Positions 17,466 to 25,438 of a stretch of 64,000 bases of DNA are shown here, piece by piece. The notes below the pieces were generated by a model. The model did not search any database and was not told the origin of the DNA. It saw only the letters and a list, made by a program, of their open reading frames with translations. A program made the translations under genes and the position numbers. This stretch comes from CADBRN01 sp050944685 (GTDB lineage Bacteria > Bacillota > Clostridia > Lachnospirales > Lachnospiraceae): assembly GCA_050944685.1 (NCBI GenBank), contig JBMNRP010000004.1, positions 62,001 to 126,000 on the forward strand, read 5' to 3'. Positions within the stretch are counted from its first letter, which is position 1, and each line of letters starts with the position of its first letter.

Positions 17466-17554
17466 ATTTTTTATTTGAACTATGTAAATTGTAACTAACA
17501 GCAGCAGGGAATTCCGGTTGCGAAAAAAAGCACAAAGAAAGAGAGGTTTCTGAA

Positions 17555-18235
17555 ATGAAAAAAGTATTAATGGCATTAACCAATGTAGATCATTACCTTG
17601 AGCATCCAGAGAGAAAGACGGGAGTATGGCTGGAGGAAGCGGCCACGTTTTATGATGTCCTGACAAAGGAAGGATTTGAGGTTGTGTTTGCGAGCACGAA
17701 AGGCGGTCGGATTCCGGTGGATCCTGCAAGTGCGGATGTCAATGAAAACATTCGGAAAATAGTGGATTCGGAAGGCTTTTCCAAAGGAATGCAGCAATCC
17801 GTCCCATTTGCCAATATCCGTCCGGGGGAATACCAGGCGATTTATTTTTGCGGCGGTCATGGAGCCATGTGGGATTTCCCGAACAATAAGGAACTGATTT
17901 CCCTGGCAGAATCAATTTACGCCGGAGGCGGATACATCGCCAGCGTATGCCATGGAGAAGCGGGACTGGTCAATCTGAAGGACGCGGACGGAACGCCGCT
18001 TGTTCGAGGGAAGAAAATCAACGGCTTTACCAATGAAGAGGAAAAATTGAACGGAACGGATCAGATGGTGCCGCTCTCCCCGGAGGATGAATTGAAAAAG
18101 GATGGCGCGGAGTTTGTCAAAGGAGATCCGTACACAGAGTTTGCCGTTGAGGATCATCGTCTCATCACGGGACAGAATCCGATGTCGATCCGAAAAGTGG
18201 CGGAAATGCTTGCAGGGGAGCTGAAGGAGAGATAA
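17555..18235 (+). CDS. DJ-1/PfpI (Hsp31-like class I glutamine amidotransferase) family protein
   Basis: 226 residues, the length of the Hsp31/HchA-like subgroup. The nucleophile elbow is ASVCHGEAGL with C132-H133, and the conserved acidic residue is in GVWLEEAATFY (E27/E28). YFCGGHGAMWDFP near 98-109 is the oxyanion loop. Relatives act as glyoxalase III or deglycase-like stress proteins. It begins an operon with a flavin reductase 2 bp downstream, a nitroreductase, an HxlR regulator and a MATE pump, which supports a role in reactive-carbonyl or quinone stress. Confidence 0.92.
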   Translation: MKKVLMALTNVDHYLEHPERKTGVWLEEAATFYDVLTKEGFEVVFASTKGGRIPVDPASADVNENIRKIVDSEGFSKGMQQSVPFANIRPGEYQAIYFCGGHGAMWDFPNNKELISLAESIYAGGGYIASVCHGEAGLVNLKDADGTPLVRGKKINGFTNEEEKLNGTDQMVPLSPEDELKKDGAEFVKGDPYTEFAVEDHRLITGQNPMSIRKVAEMLAGELKER

Positions 18236-18237
18236 AC

Positions 18238-18801
18238 ATGCAGAAAGACATTGGGGCAGTAATGGGTTTGTATCCGATGCCGACAACTCTGGTCGGTACG
18301 GTTCTGGAGGACGGGAGAGTGAATTTTCTTCCGATTGCCCATGTGGGAGTGGTGGAACATGGCCATTTCCTGATCAGTGTGGATCAGGCACACAGGCTGG
18401 ATGATGCAGCCATCCGAAAAAATGGAGTTGTCTCGGTCAGTCTGATCAATCATGAAATGCTGAAGGCAGCTGACTGGTGCGGCATTGTGAAGGCGGAAAA
18501 TATGGATAAGTCGGATGCGTTCCCCTGGCATTTTGATGATCTGGAAAAAGCTCCGGTCGTTGAAAATGCGCCGGTCTGCATGACCTGCAGGGTAGAGCAG
18601 ATGGTCACGGTGGGAGCTTTTCATAATTACATTCTGAAGCCTGTGCACACTTATGTACAGGAGGAAAATCTGAATGAACGTGGTAAAATAGACTATGAAA
18701 AGGTCAGTCCGGTACTGTTCGAGTTTCAGAGCGCTCAGTATCTGTCAACAGGAAATGTTACTGCAAAATGCTGGAATTATGGAAAGGATTATAAGAAATG
18801 A
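18238..18801 (+). CDS. Flavin reductase family protein (flavoredoxin-like)
   Basis: 187 residues of the split-barrel FMN-binding fold. GLYPMPTTLVGTVLEDGRVNFLPIAHVG is the flavoredoxin-type start, with PIAHVG in the FMN-contact region. The ATG follows GGAGAGATAAAC, directly after the DJ-1 gene. It overlaps the nitroreductase start by 4 bp. A diverged second copy of this family is at 21633. Its electron partner is unknown. Confidence 0.9.
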   Translation: MQKDIGAVMGLYPMPTTLVGTVLEDGRVNFLPIAHVGVVEHGHFLISVDQAHRLDDAAIRKNGVVSVSLINHEMLKAADWCGIVKAENMDKSDAFPWHFDDLEKAPVVENAPVCMTCRVEQMVTVGAFHNYILKPVHTYVQEENLNERGKIDYEKVSPVLFEFQSAQYLSTGNVTAKCWNYGKDYKK

Positions 18802-19316
18802 AAGACTTTTTGACGTTGGCGGAAGAACGATTTTCTGTTCGAAAATATCAGGATAAGGCGATTGAACCTGAAAAAATGAAAAAAATTCTGGAGGCAGCCA
18901 GGATTGCACCGACGGCTGCAAATCATCAGCCTTTCAGAATTTATATCCTGAAAAGTGAGAAAGCTCTCAGTACGATTCGAGAAATAACTCCCTGTGCTTT
19001 TAACGCACCGATTGTTCTGCTGATGACCTATAACGTGGACGAGCAATGGAAGAACGCAAAGGAGCCTGGTATTGCCTCCGGCCAGCAGGATGTGAGTATT
19101 GTCGCAACTCATATGATGCTGGAAGCCTGGGATCTCGGGATTGCCTCCTGCTGGGTCAATGCGTTTCCGAACAGCAAAGCCGCAGAGGCATTTCACATTC
19201 CGGAGAACGAGAAGGTTGTTCTGCTGATGCCGCTCGGTTATGCGGATCCGGGAGCCGTACCGGCACCCATGCACACGCAGTATCGCGCGATGGAAGAGGT
19301 GGTGAAAGAACTTTGA
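18798..19316 (+). CDS. Nitroreductase-family protein
   Basis: 172 residues, a short nitroreductase. ERFSVRKYQDKAIEPEKMKKILEAARIAPTAANHQPF contains the family R-S-V-R-x-Y/F start and the AANHQPF FMN-phosphate region. GIASCWVNAFP and MPLGYADP are the later conserved blocks. Likely an FMN-dependent NAD(P)H oxidoreductase on quinone- or nitro-type substrates. It sits in the DJ-1 to MATE operon and overlaps the flavin reductase by 4 bp (ATGA). Confidence 0.92.
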   Translation: MKDFLTLAEERFSVRKYQDKAIEPEKMKKILEAARIAPTAANHQPFRIYILKSEKALSTIREITPCAFNAPIVLLMTYNVDEQWKNAKEPGIASGQQDVSIVATHMMLEAWDLGIASCWVNAFPNSKAAEAFHIPENEKVVLLMPLGYADPGAVPAPMHTQYRAMEEVVKEL

Positions 19317-19324
19317 AGGATACG

Positions 19325-19687
19325 ATGTTTCACTGTCCGGTCGAAGCGACACTGAGTCTGATCGGAGGAAAATATAAACCGATTATTCTCTACCATCTGA
19401 TCGGTCAGACACTGCGATTTTCAGAACTGCAGCGGATCATGCCGCAGGCAACGCAGAAGATGCTGACGCAGCAGCTGAGGGAACTGGAAGCGGACGGACT
19501 GGTCCATCGTGAGGTTTTTCCGGTGGTTCCTCCGAAGACGGAGTATTCTCTGACGGAGTACGGACAGACTCTGGCACCTGTTCTGAAGGCAATGTGCGAC
19601 TGGGGAAAAGAACACCTCTCAAAATATATCCTTCCGCCTGCAGAGACAGAAAAAGGGGAACGAAAATGCCGGAAACAGGGAGGGTGA
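19325..19687 (+). CDS. HxlR-family transcriptional regulator
   Basis: About 120 residues from ATG at 19325. The HxlR winged helix is complete: CPVEATLSLIGGKYKPIILYHL, TLRFSELQRIMPQATQKMLTQQLRELEADGL, HREVFPVVPPKTEYSLTEYG and MCDWG. The cysteine in MFHCPVE is the position used as a redox or electrophile sensor in many HxlR proteins. A TTG at 19313, overlapping the nitroreductase stop, would add four residues and is an alternative start. The gene overlaps the MATE gene by 22 bp. It probably controls this operon. Confidence 0.88.
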   Translation: MFHCPVEATLSLIGGKYKPIILYHLIGQTLRFSELQRIMPQATQKMLTQQLRELEADGLVHREVFPVVPPKTEYSLTEYGQTLAPVLKAMCDWGKEHLSKYILPPAETEKGERKCRKQGG

Positions 19688-21078
19688 ATACCGTCAGGGA
19701 AAACCCTGCAGAAAATAAAATGGCAGTGATGCCTGTGCCGAAACTGATTCTGAACATGGGGTTTCCCATGATGCTTTCCATGCTGGGGCAGGCTTTGTAT
19801 AACGTCGTGGATACGTTTTATGTGTCCAGGATTCCGGATTCGCCCGGTGTGACGAATGCCGGAGAGATGGCAATCAATGCGCTGACCCTGGCGTTTCCTG
19901 TCCAGATGCTGATAATGGCGCTCGGGGTCGGGACAGGTGTAGGGGTGAATGCGCTGGTTTCCCGGCTGCTGGGGATGAAACAGAGAAGGCAGGCGGAAAA
20001 TGCCGCGGGAAACGCCCTGTTTGTCACCCTTCTGTATTTCCTGGCGATGTTTCTGTTTGGAATTTTTGGTGCGGAGGCGTTTATCGGGAGCCAGACCGAT
20101 AACAGTATCATTGCGTCTTACGGAACCACTTATGTCAGGATCATCTCGACCTTTTCGTTTGGCACACTGGGATATATGTGCCTTGAGAAAGTAACGATTG
20201 CGACCGGACGGACAAAGATTACCATGATGACGCAGATCGCGGGCGCCCTGACCAATATCCTGCTGGATCCGATTCTGATTTATGGGTGGATCGGTTTTCC
20301 GGCAATGGGAGTGAGAGGAGCAGCGATCGCAACGGTTGTCGGACAGTTTGTTTCTCTGATCTGGATCGGATCATTTTATCTCGGAAAGAAACGGATTTTG
20401 TCTGTCCGTCGGGCGGATTTCAGACCCAGGAAGCAGATTCTTGCAGAATTGTACCGGATCGGAATACCGGCGATCGCCATGCAGATTCTGGTTCCCATCA
20501 TGTCGTATGTCATGAATCTGATTCTCGGAAGCATCTCAGAGGCGGCGGTGACCGCATACGGCATTTATTATAAACTTCAGAACTTCATTTTCATGCCGGG
20601 ATACGGATTAAATAACGCTTCGATTCCGATTATTTCTTTTAATTTTGGTGCGGGGAAAAAAGAAAGAATTGCCCAGGCAGTCCGCTGGGCTTTAACAGAT
20701 GTCACTGTGATCATGCTGATCGGCGTCATTCTTCTGGAAGGCTGGACAAAACCGATCGTCTCGTTGTTTGCTGTCACATCAGAGACAGAATCGCTTTGCG
20801 TCGCGGCGCTTCGGATCATTGTCTGGGGCTTTTTCTTTGCCGGGGTAAATATCATTCTGCAGGGAGTCTGCCAGGCACTGGGGAATGGATTTTTTTCTCT
20901 GATCATTTCTCTTGTGCGGCTGATTGCCGTGCCATTGCCGTCAGCATTTTTTCTGGCGCGGCTGCCGCAGGCAAGTTCAGTGGTCTGGTTTTCTATTCCG
21001 ATGGGAGAATTATCTGCCTGCGTTATTGCGGTAATTCTGACGATGTATCTATACCGGAGAAAAACAGGGAAGTTATAA
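19666..21078 (+). CDS. MATE-family multidrug efflux transporter
   Basis: 470 residues from ATG at 19666 (AAAAGGGGAACG ahead); the longer upstream frame overlaps the regulator and is not needed. Twelve hydrophobic segments are seen as two halves. LILNMGFPMMLSMLGQALYNVVDTFYVS is the classic MATE first helix, and IPAIAMQILVPIMSYVMNLI starts the second half. It should export cationic or toxic organics using Na+ or H+. The cluster with HxlR and flavoenzymes points to drug or electrophile export. Confidence 0.94.
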   Translation: MPETGRVNTVRENPAENKMAVMPVPKLILNMGFPMMLSMLGQALYNVVDTFYVSRIPDSPGVTNAGEMAINALTLAFPVQMLIMALGVGTGVGVNALVSRLLGMKQRRQAENAAGNALFVTLLYFLAMFLFGIFGAEAFIGSQTDNSIIASYGTTYVRIISTFSFGTLGYMCLEKVTIATGRTKITMMTQIAGALTNILLDPILIYGWIGFPAMGVRGAAIATVVGQFVSLIWIGSFYLGKKRILSVRRADFRPRKQILAELYRIGIPAIAMQILVPIMSYVMNLILGSISEAAVTAYGIYYKLQNFIFMPGYGLNNASIPIISFNFGAGKKERIAQAVRWALTDVTVIMLIGVILLEGWTKPIVSLFAVTSETESLCVAALRIIVWGFFFAGVNIILQGVCQALGNGFFSLIISLVRLIAVPLPSAFFLARLPQASSVVWFSIPMGELSACVIAVILTMYLYRRKTGKL

Positions 21079-21097
21079 GCAAAATAATAAAGAGATG

Positions 21098-21430
21098 TTA
21101 TAATCGGTGGGTATCTCCCCATTCACACATTTGATCAAGGATAGGCATGAGCGACTTCCCGCGGTCTGTGAGAGAATATTCCACTTTGGGAGGAATCTGC
21201 GGATATTCTTCCCGATGTACCAGCTGATCTTTCTCCAGTTCTTTTAATGTGGAACTGAGTGTCTTGAAAGAGATGCCGCCGATATAGCGCTGCATCTCAT
21301 TAAAACGTACTACTCCGAATTCCATCAGCGTGTACAGAATCGTCATTTTATATTTTCCGTTGATCAACGATAACGTATAGCTGAATCCGGTTGTCTCCAG
21401 TTTTTCATCAGCAATGCTTCGTTTGCTCAT
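21098..21430 (-). CDS. HxlR-family transcriptional regulator
   Basis: 110 residues. FSYTLSLINGKYKMTILYTLMEFGVVRFNEMQRYIGGISFKTLSSTLKELEKDQLVHREEY...VEYSLTDRGKSL...MCEWG is the complete HxlR fold. It lacks an N-terminal cysteine and has one only in MCEW, unlike the 19325 protein. It faces the flavin reductase gene at 21633 across a 200-bp region that begins with the shared operator. Autoregulation and control of 21633-22765 are likely. Confidence 0.92.
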   Translation of the reverse strand: MSKRSIADEKLETTGFSYTLSLINGKYKMTILYTLMEFGVVRFNEMQRYIGGISFKTLSSTLKELEKDQLVHREEYPQIPPKVEYSLTDRGKSLMPILDQMCEWGDTHRL

Positions 21431-21632
21431 ATACTTACCTCAAAGATAGTACATTACCTGAATGTGCGTACTTGCTATTTCTATACTTGAAATATATTAT
21501 TAACGAAGAGAGTTGTCAATGATTTGTTTGCTGCCTGAGTAATTGCATGGAGTTCCATATGGGATCCGGACTGATAGACTGTCAGGCAGTCGAAGAAGCA
21601 ACGATGAAATCAGAAGTAAGGAGTGATCGCCA
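21431..21632. promoter_or_regulatory. Divergent promoter region with shared HxlR-type operator
   Basis: ATACTTAC (21431-21438) and GTGCGTACTTGC (21464-21475) repeat the blocks found upstream of the DJ-1 operon with the same 33-bp offset. TACT...AGTA at 21432-21451 is a dyad of the kind HxlR/YodB-type proteins bind. The rest of the region, up to the ribosome site at about 21620 (AAGGAG), shows nothing further. Confidence 0.5.
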
Positions 21633-22217
21633 ATGACAAAAGATTTAGGAATAGTGCCGTATCTGTTTCCGATGCCGACCTATATGATCGGTACCTACAA
21701 TGAGGATGATTCCGTCGACGTCATGATGATGGCATGGGGAGGAATCTGCGCAAGGGACATGGTTGCGCTGAATCTTTCGGCAAATCATAAGACTGTCGCA
21801 AACATCAAAGCCAGAAAAGCCTTTACACTGGCCATTCCGGGAACGGATACGCTGAAAGAGTCTGACTTCTTCGGCATCGCCACCGGAAATAAGATGAAAG
21901 ATAAGTTCGAGCGCAGCGGTCTTCATGCCGTGAAAAGCGGTCGGGTTGACGCACCGGTCATCAGGGAATATCCGGTGACGCTGGAATGCGAGGCAGTTGA
22001 TTTTCAGGACCAGCCCTACGGTCTCCGCATCCTGGGAAAAATCGTGAACGTTATCGCGGATGAAAAAGTCCTGGATGAGAAGGGCAGAATTGATGCCGGA
22101 AAGATCCATGCATTCGCTTTTGATCAGATGCAGAACGGTTATTATGCCATCGGAGAGAAAGTCGGTCAGGCATGGCAAAGCGGTACGGAATATATGAAAG
22201 AGGAGGAGTCTGAATGA
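21633..22217 (+). CDS. Flavin reductase family protein (flavoredoxin-like)
   Basis: 194 residues. The start KDLGIVPYLFPMPTYMIGTYNEDDSVDVMMMAWGGICARDMVALNL is the FMN-binding split barrel of flavoredoxins, and ESDFFGIATGNKMKDKFERSGL is a conserved later block. Its opening resembles that of the 18238 protein (KDIGAVMGLYPMPTTLVGT), so the two are paralogues. It overlaps the following flavodoxin-like gene by 4 bp and lies opposite an HxlR regulator. Confidence 0.92.
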   Translation: MTKDLGIVPYLFPMPTYMIGTYNEDDSVDVMMMAWGGICARDMVALNLSANHKTVANIKARKAFTLAIPGTDTLKESDFFGIATGNKMKDKFERSGLHAVKSGRVDAPVIREYPVTLECEAVDFQDQPYGLRILGKIVNVIADEKVLDEKGRIDAGKIHAFAFDQMQNGYYAIGEKVGQAWQSGTEYMKEEESE

Positions 22218-22765
22218 GCAGGAAAATCGTAATACTGAACGGAAGTCCGCGGAAAAAAGGCAATACGTCAAGTTTGACAGCATCTTTTTCAGAAGGAGCC
22301 AGAAGTGTCGGAAATGAAGTGACAGAGTTCTTTATCAATGGCATGGATATTCATGGCTGCCGGGGATGTTTCGGCGGACACAGCAGCAAAGACTGTCCCT
22401 GTGTTCAGAAAGACGATATGGCTGCCATTTATCCGAAAGTGAAAGAGGCAGATGTCGTGGTTCTTGCCTCGCCGCTCTATTACTGGACGATCAGCGGACA
22501 GCTGAAAACGGTGATTGACCGGCTGTTTGCCCTGGAGGAAGGCGACGGGCAGAAGCTGCGCGGAAATGGGAAGGCGGGTATTCTTCTCATGGCCGCGGAA
22601 GGAAATGGTTTTGAAGACAGCCTGAATTACTTCAATCATTTAATGGAGCATCTGCAGTGGAAAAATCTCGGGTCCGTACTTGCCGGAGGCAACATGGCTG
22701 TCGGAGATATTGCCGGAAAGCCGGAACTGCAGAAGGCATATGATCTCGGAGCATCGATTCAATAA
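22214..22765 (+). CDS. Flavodoxin-family NAD(P)H-dependent oxidoreductase / iron-sulfur flavoprotein-like
   Basis: 183 residues. IVILNGSPRKKGNTSSLTASF is the FMN loop. GMDIHGCRGCFGGHSSKDCPCVQKDDM provides four cysteines in an Isf-like arrangement. ASPLYYWTISGQLKTVIDR is the second flavin contact and dimer region. It is coupled to the flavin reductase by a 4-bp overlap, so the two may form an electron-transfer pair. A strong terminator follows. Confidence 0.9.
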   Translation: MSRKIVILNGSPRKKGNTSSLTASFSEGARSVGNEVTEFFINGMDIHGCRGCFGGHSSKDCPCVQKDDMAAIYPKVKEADVVVLASPLYYWTISGQLKTVIDRLFALEEGDGQKLRGNGKAGILLMAAEGNGFEDSLNYFNHLMEHLQWKNLGSVLAGGNMAVGDIAGKPELQKAYDLGASIQ

Positions 22766-22774
22766 GAAAGCATG

Positions 22775-22832
22775 AGAGCCGTATAAGAGGAAGATCAGCT
22801 TTTCAGCTGTGATCTCTTATCCGGCTCTTTTT
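22775..22832 (+). terminator. Intrinsic terminator after the flavodoxin-like gene
   Basis: AGAGCCG (22775-22781) pairs with CGGCTCT (22822-22828). Inner arms TAAGAG/CTCTTA and GATCAGCT/AGCTGTGATC extend the hairpin. T5 follows. It is also placed to act on the convergent membrane gene at 22847. Confidence 0.85.
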
Positions 22833-22846
22833 CAAATTTCCTGTTT

Positions 22847-23251
22847 TCATTCACCCTTCAGAAGTGTGACACCGTAACTTACAGCGGCTGTGACCAGGAG
22901 AATGATGCCGATCACGAAAAGCGGAGCTGTCATGGGAGAAGAGGTATTGGCAATCTCAAATACTCCGAGCAGAGCGCTGTGTACGGTCAAAGTGGCAACT
23001 CCGGATGACCAGAGATCTGAGACAAAGATCGGTACATCCCGGTTCAGCAGCATGAGCACGAGCGCCGGGACCGCCCCGAGAAGAAGGGGCCACAGGCAGA
23101 GAAAGCTCATATAAGGCGATGTAACTCCGTGTGAAAATTGATTGTATATCGTGGAAAACAGCAGACAAAAGGCTGTCACGGCTAAATAGATAATCAGCCT
23201 GCGGCGCTGCTGCACCCGAATGAATTGTTCATGCGACGTATACAATATCAC
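22847..23251 (-). CDS. Small four-helix membrane protein of unknown function
   Basis: 134 residues from a GTG start overlapping the phosphodiester glycosidase stop by 23 bp. Four hydrophobic segments are visible at about 20-38, 48-67, 78-100 and 108-130; the N-terminus is basic (RVQQRRR). No family is recognised. As the last gene of the minus-strand surface operon (28264 to 22847), it may be a membrane partner of the exported enzymes, but that is only context. Confidence 0.7.
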   Translation of the reverse strand: MILYTSHEQFIRVQQRRRLIIYLAVTAFCLLFSTIYNQFSHGVTSPYMSFLCLWPLLLGAVPALVLMLLNRDVPIFVSDLWSSGVATLTVHSALLGVFEIANTSSPMTAPLFVIGIILLVTAAVSYGVTLLKGE

Positions 23252-24266
23252 TCACGCTCCTCTCTTTGATTGTCTTTCCGTTTGAGGTCGGATTATTGAT
23301 GACTTCTCCGTTGAAGTACATTGTGGTTGATCCGCCACCGTCGAGGTTATAGGCAACTGTACAGCCAAGATCCTGCATAACGCTTGCCAGCGATGAGAGA
23401 CTTAAGCCGGTGCTCTCGCTCGTTCTTCCGTCTGCGACTACCATGACATAATGTCCGACGTCAATCATTCCGATTGCGGTTCTGGGGTTGCTTTGCTGTG
23501 CCCGTTGAACTTCATCGCCGGAATCGACGGCTATTTCACCATCCTCAACAAGTCCGGGACCGAAGGAGTAGATCTGAACGGCTCCATCTGCCTCAAGCTC
23601 CTCTGCGGTTACTTCGGATTCCTGGATGATATCCATGGTCCCATCCTCGTAGATTACCAGATCTTCCTGACCGGAATCGCTGCTTTGCGTACTGCGGTAC
23701 AGATAGCCGTTTCGCATGACGTAGCCGCTGTTGCGGGAACCGTAGTAGTCGCCGTTAATTGCCAGAATGGCTCCGACCTCGCCGGCAATTTCAGATGTCG
23801 TTTCGGTTACATTTCTTCCAAAGCTTCCGTTCGCAAGACCGCTCATCAGCCTCGAAGGATCATCCAGGACGATGTCCGCGATGTAAACCGTCGTATTATC
23901 TACCCTTTCTGTTGTGATTGATATGGATACCCCGTCCGCCTCGTACGACGTGTCCGTAACCGTGGCTGTGTCTGTGCTGCTTGTGCTGTCCGCGCTGTCG
24001 GAACTTTCGGCAGCAGATGTATCCGACGAAGAAGAAGTGTCGGAAGAGGTCCCACCGTCACTGGATGTATTGCCAGCCGTTGCGGTAACATTCGTATTTC
24101 CCGTGGTGGTGGCTGTGGTCTGTGTTATTTCATCAGCGGAAACGACATTCGAAGGCAGGACGAATGTCTGAAGCAGAGTCAGCATCGTATATCCGATGAG
24201 AAATACACTAAACAAGACCGCCCAGAGTTTGTGACGCGTGTTTTTTCGACTTGCTTTCCGTTTCAT
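23229..24266 (-). CDS. Phosphodiester glycosidase (NAGPA-domain) family protein, membrane-anchored
   Basis: 345 residues from ATG at 24266, which has AGGAGGGG 5 bases ahead; an earlier in-frame start is not supported. The basic N-terminus and a hydrophobic helix (about 15-35) anchor it outside, followed by a Ser/Thr/Asp-rich linker of about 60 residues. The NAGPA domain includes AILAINGDYYGSRNSGYVMRNG, RTAIGMIDVGHYVMVVADGR and the hallmark CTVAYNLDGGGSTTMYFNG. The family cleaves sugar-phosphodiester bonds or processes exopolysaccharide. It overlaps the GT2-GtrA gene by 59 bp. A paralogue is at 57752. Confidence 0.92.
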   Translation of the reverse strand: MKRKASRKNTRHKLWAVLFSVFLIGYTMLTLLQTFVLPSNVVSADEITQTTATTTGNTNVTATAGNTSSDGGTSSDTSSSSDTSAAESSDSADSTSSTDTATVTDTSYEADGVSISITTERVDNTTVYIADIVLDDPSRLMSGLANGSFGRNVTETTSEIAGEVGAILAINGDYYGSRNSGYVMRNGYLYRSTQSSDSGQEDLVIYEDGTMDIIQESEVTAEELEADGAVQIYSFGPGLVEDGEIAVDSGDEVQRAQQSNPRTAIGMIDVGHYVMVVADGRTSESTGLSLSSLASVMQDLGCTVAYNLDGGGSTTMYFNGEVINNPTSNGKTIKERSVSDIVYVA

Positions 24267-25323
24267 GAGAAACCCCTCCTTTTCTTTGAAACACATAGCG
24301 GTGCTGGATTCGATAACTTACAAAAAAGAGCGTAGTGTCAACAATCAGTTTTGCCGCGAGCGGCGGAAGAGCGGCAGACAGAAGCGTAGTTCCGACTGTG
24401 CTGCTGCCCATCAGAGCGAGAAAAAGAATTCCGTACCGCACAGCTTCCTGCTTTCCATCGGAGCGGGAGTGAAAACTCCAGTATTTGTTTAACAGAAAAT
24501 TGATGACTCCGGAAAGCAGTCGTGCGCTGATGGTGGATCCGGAAATAACGGCTGCTGCCGTAAGATCGCTTCCACTCGTCAACAGCGAAACAAAAATCGT
24601 AAAAAAGATCAGATCGCTGGCTGCTCCGATCAGGGAGGCAGCGATATAGCGAACAAATCTTCCAATGACGCGAAGCGAGTCGCGAACCGGGCGATAGTGC
24701 GAGCCTTTGTTCCCATTCTCGTATATGGTAGAGATCGGAACAGAAACCAGCGTCGTTCTGGTTACAGCATCGGTAAGGAAATTCATTTCATACTCGTAGC
24801 GGTCGCCATCTTCTTCCAGCGCAAGATCAAGCAGGTCGTTCGGTATTCCGCGAAGTCCGGTCTGTGTATCGGTACAGCGGACACCGGTTGTTAATCGAAA
24901 GAGTATGGAGGAGAAACGATTTCCCCATCGGCTCTTTTTGGGGACGTCACTGCCGTTAAAATTTCGTGTTCCAAGGATCAGCGATTTCGGATGTTTTTGA
25001 ACTTCCCGGGCGATGCGAACGATATCCTCCGGACGATGCTGTCCATCCGCATCCGCCGTGACGATTGAAATGCCGGCTCCATATTTCTCTACCGAGGCTC
25101 GGATACCGCTTCGTATCGCCGCACCCTTGCCGCGGTTTCTGCCATGATGGACAAGAAGCGCGCCTTCATTCTGCACGTCCTGGAATATCGTCTGGCAGGA
25201 TGCGTCGGAGCCGTCATCGACAACCGTAATCTGATCAATTCCAAGAGAGCGGCATTCACGAACCAGATCCAGAAGCGTGGCGTTCGGATTCCAGGCCGGG
25301 ATCAATAAAACGATAGATTTCAT
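24208..25323 (-). CDS. Fused GT2 glycosyltransferase - GtrA-like membrane protein
   Basis: 371 residues. Residues 1 to about 225 are a polyprenyl-phosphate sugar transferase-like GT2 domain: LIPAWNPNATLLDLV, VVDDGSD, HGRNRGKGAAIRSGI, the DXD-type ADADGQH, GTRNF and TDTQTGLRGIP. Residues about 228-345 are four membrane helices of a GtrA domain with the NFLLNKYWSFHS and YRIQHRYVF motifs. The fusion likely makes and presents a lipid-linked sugar. It lies in a surface operon, overlapping the phosphodiester glycosidase. The 56689 protein has the same architecture. Confidence 0.93.
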   Translation of the reverse strand: MKSIVLLIPAWNPNATLLDLVRECRSLGIDQITVVDDGSDASCQTIFQDVQNEGALLVHHGRNRGKGAAIRSGIRASVEKYGAGISIVTADADGQHRPEDIVRIAREVQKHPKSLILGTRNFNGSDVPKKSRWGNRFSSILFRLTTGVRCTDTQTGLRGIPNDLLDLALEEDGDRYEYEMNFLTDAVTRTTLVSVPISTIYENGNKGSHYRPVRDSLRVIGRFVRYIAASLIGAASDLIFFTIFVSLLTSGSDLTAAAVISGSTISARLLSGVINFLLNKYWSFHSRSDGKQEAVRYGILFLALMGSSTVGTTLLSAALPPLAAKLIVDTTLFFVSYRIQHRYVFQRKGGVSHETESKSKKHASQTLGGLV

Positions 25324-25342
25324 ATAATCACCTCTTCAATTC

Positions 25343-25408
25343 CTAGGCAATCTGCTTGTGGAAGAGACTAAAAAAAACGAGAAGAATAAAAAGTGCTGCA
25401 AATTTCAT
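25343..25408 (-). CDS. Candidate 21-residue hydrophobic peptide
   Basis: ATG at 25408 is preceded on the minus strand by AGGAGGATACC, an excellent ribosome site, and opens a 21-codon frame ending in TAG. The product begins MKFAALFILLVFFSLF and ends in a basic KQIA tail: one membrane helix. It lies between the DUF4956 gene and the GT2-GtrA gene, in the 115-bp gap of an otherwise tight operon. The strong start signal is the main support. Similar tiny peptides can tune membrane enzymes, but no function is claimed. Confidence 0.5.
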   Translation of the reverse strand: MKFAALFILLVFFSLFHKQIA

Positions 25409-25438
25409 GGTATCCTCCTTTCTGAAGATCCTGTCAGA

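Noticed and set aside
17239..17478. 79-codon plus-strand frame with a hydrophobic start
   Set aside because: No ribosome site or family signal, and it runs through the terminator-like stem and the HxlR-type operator.
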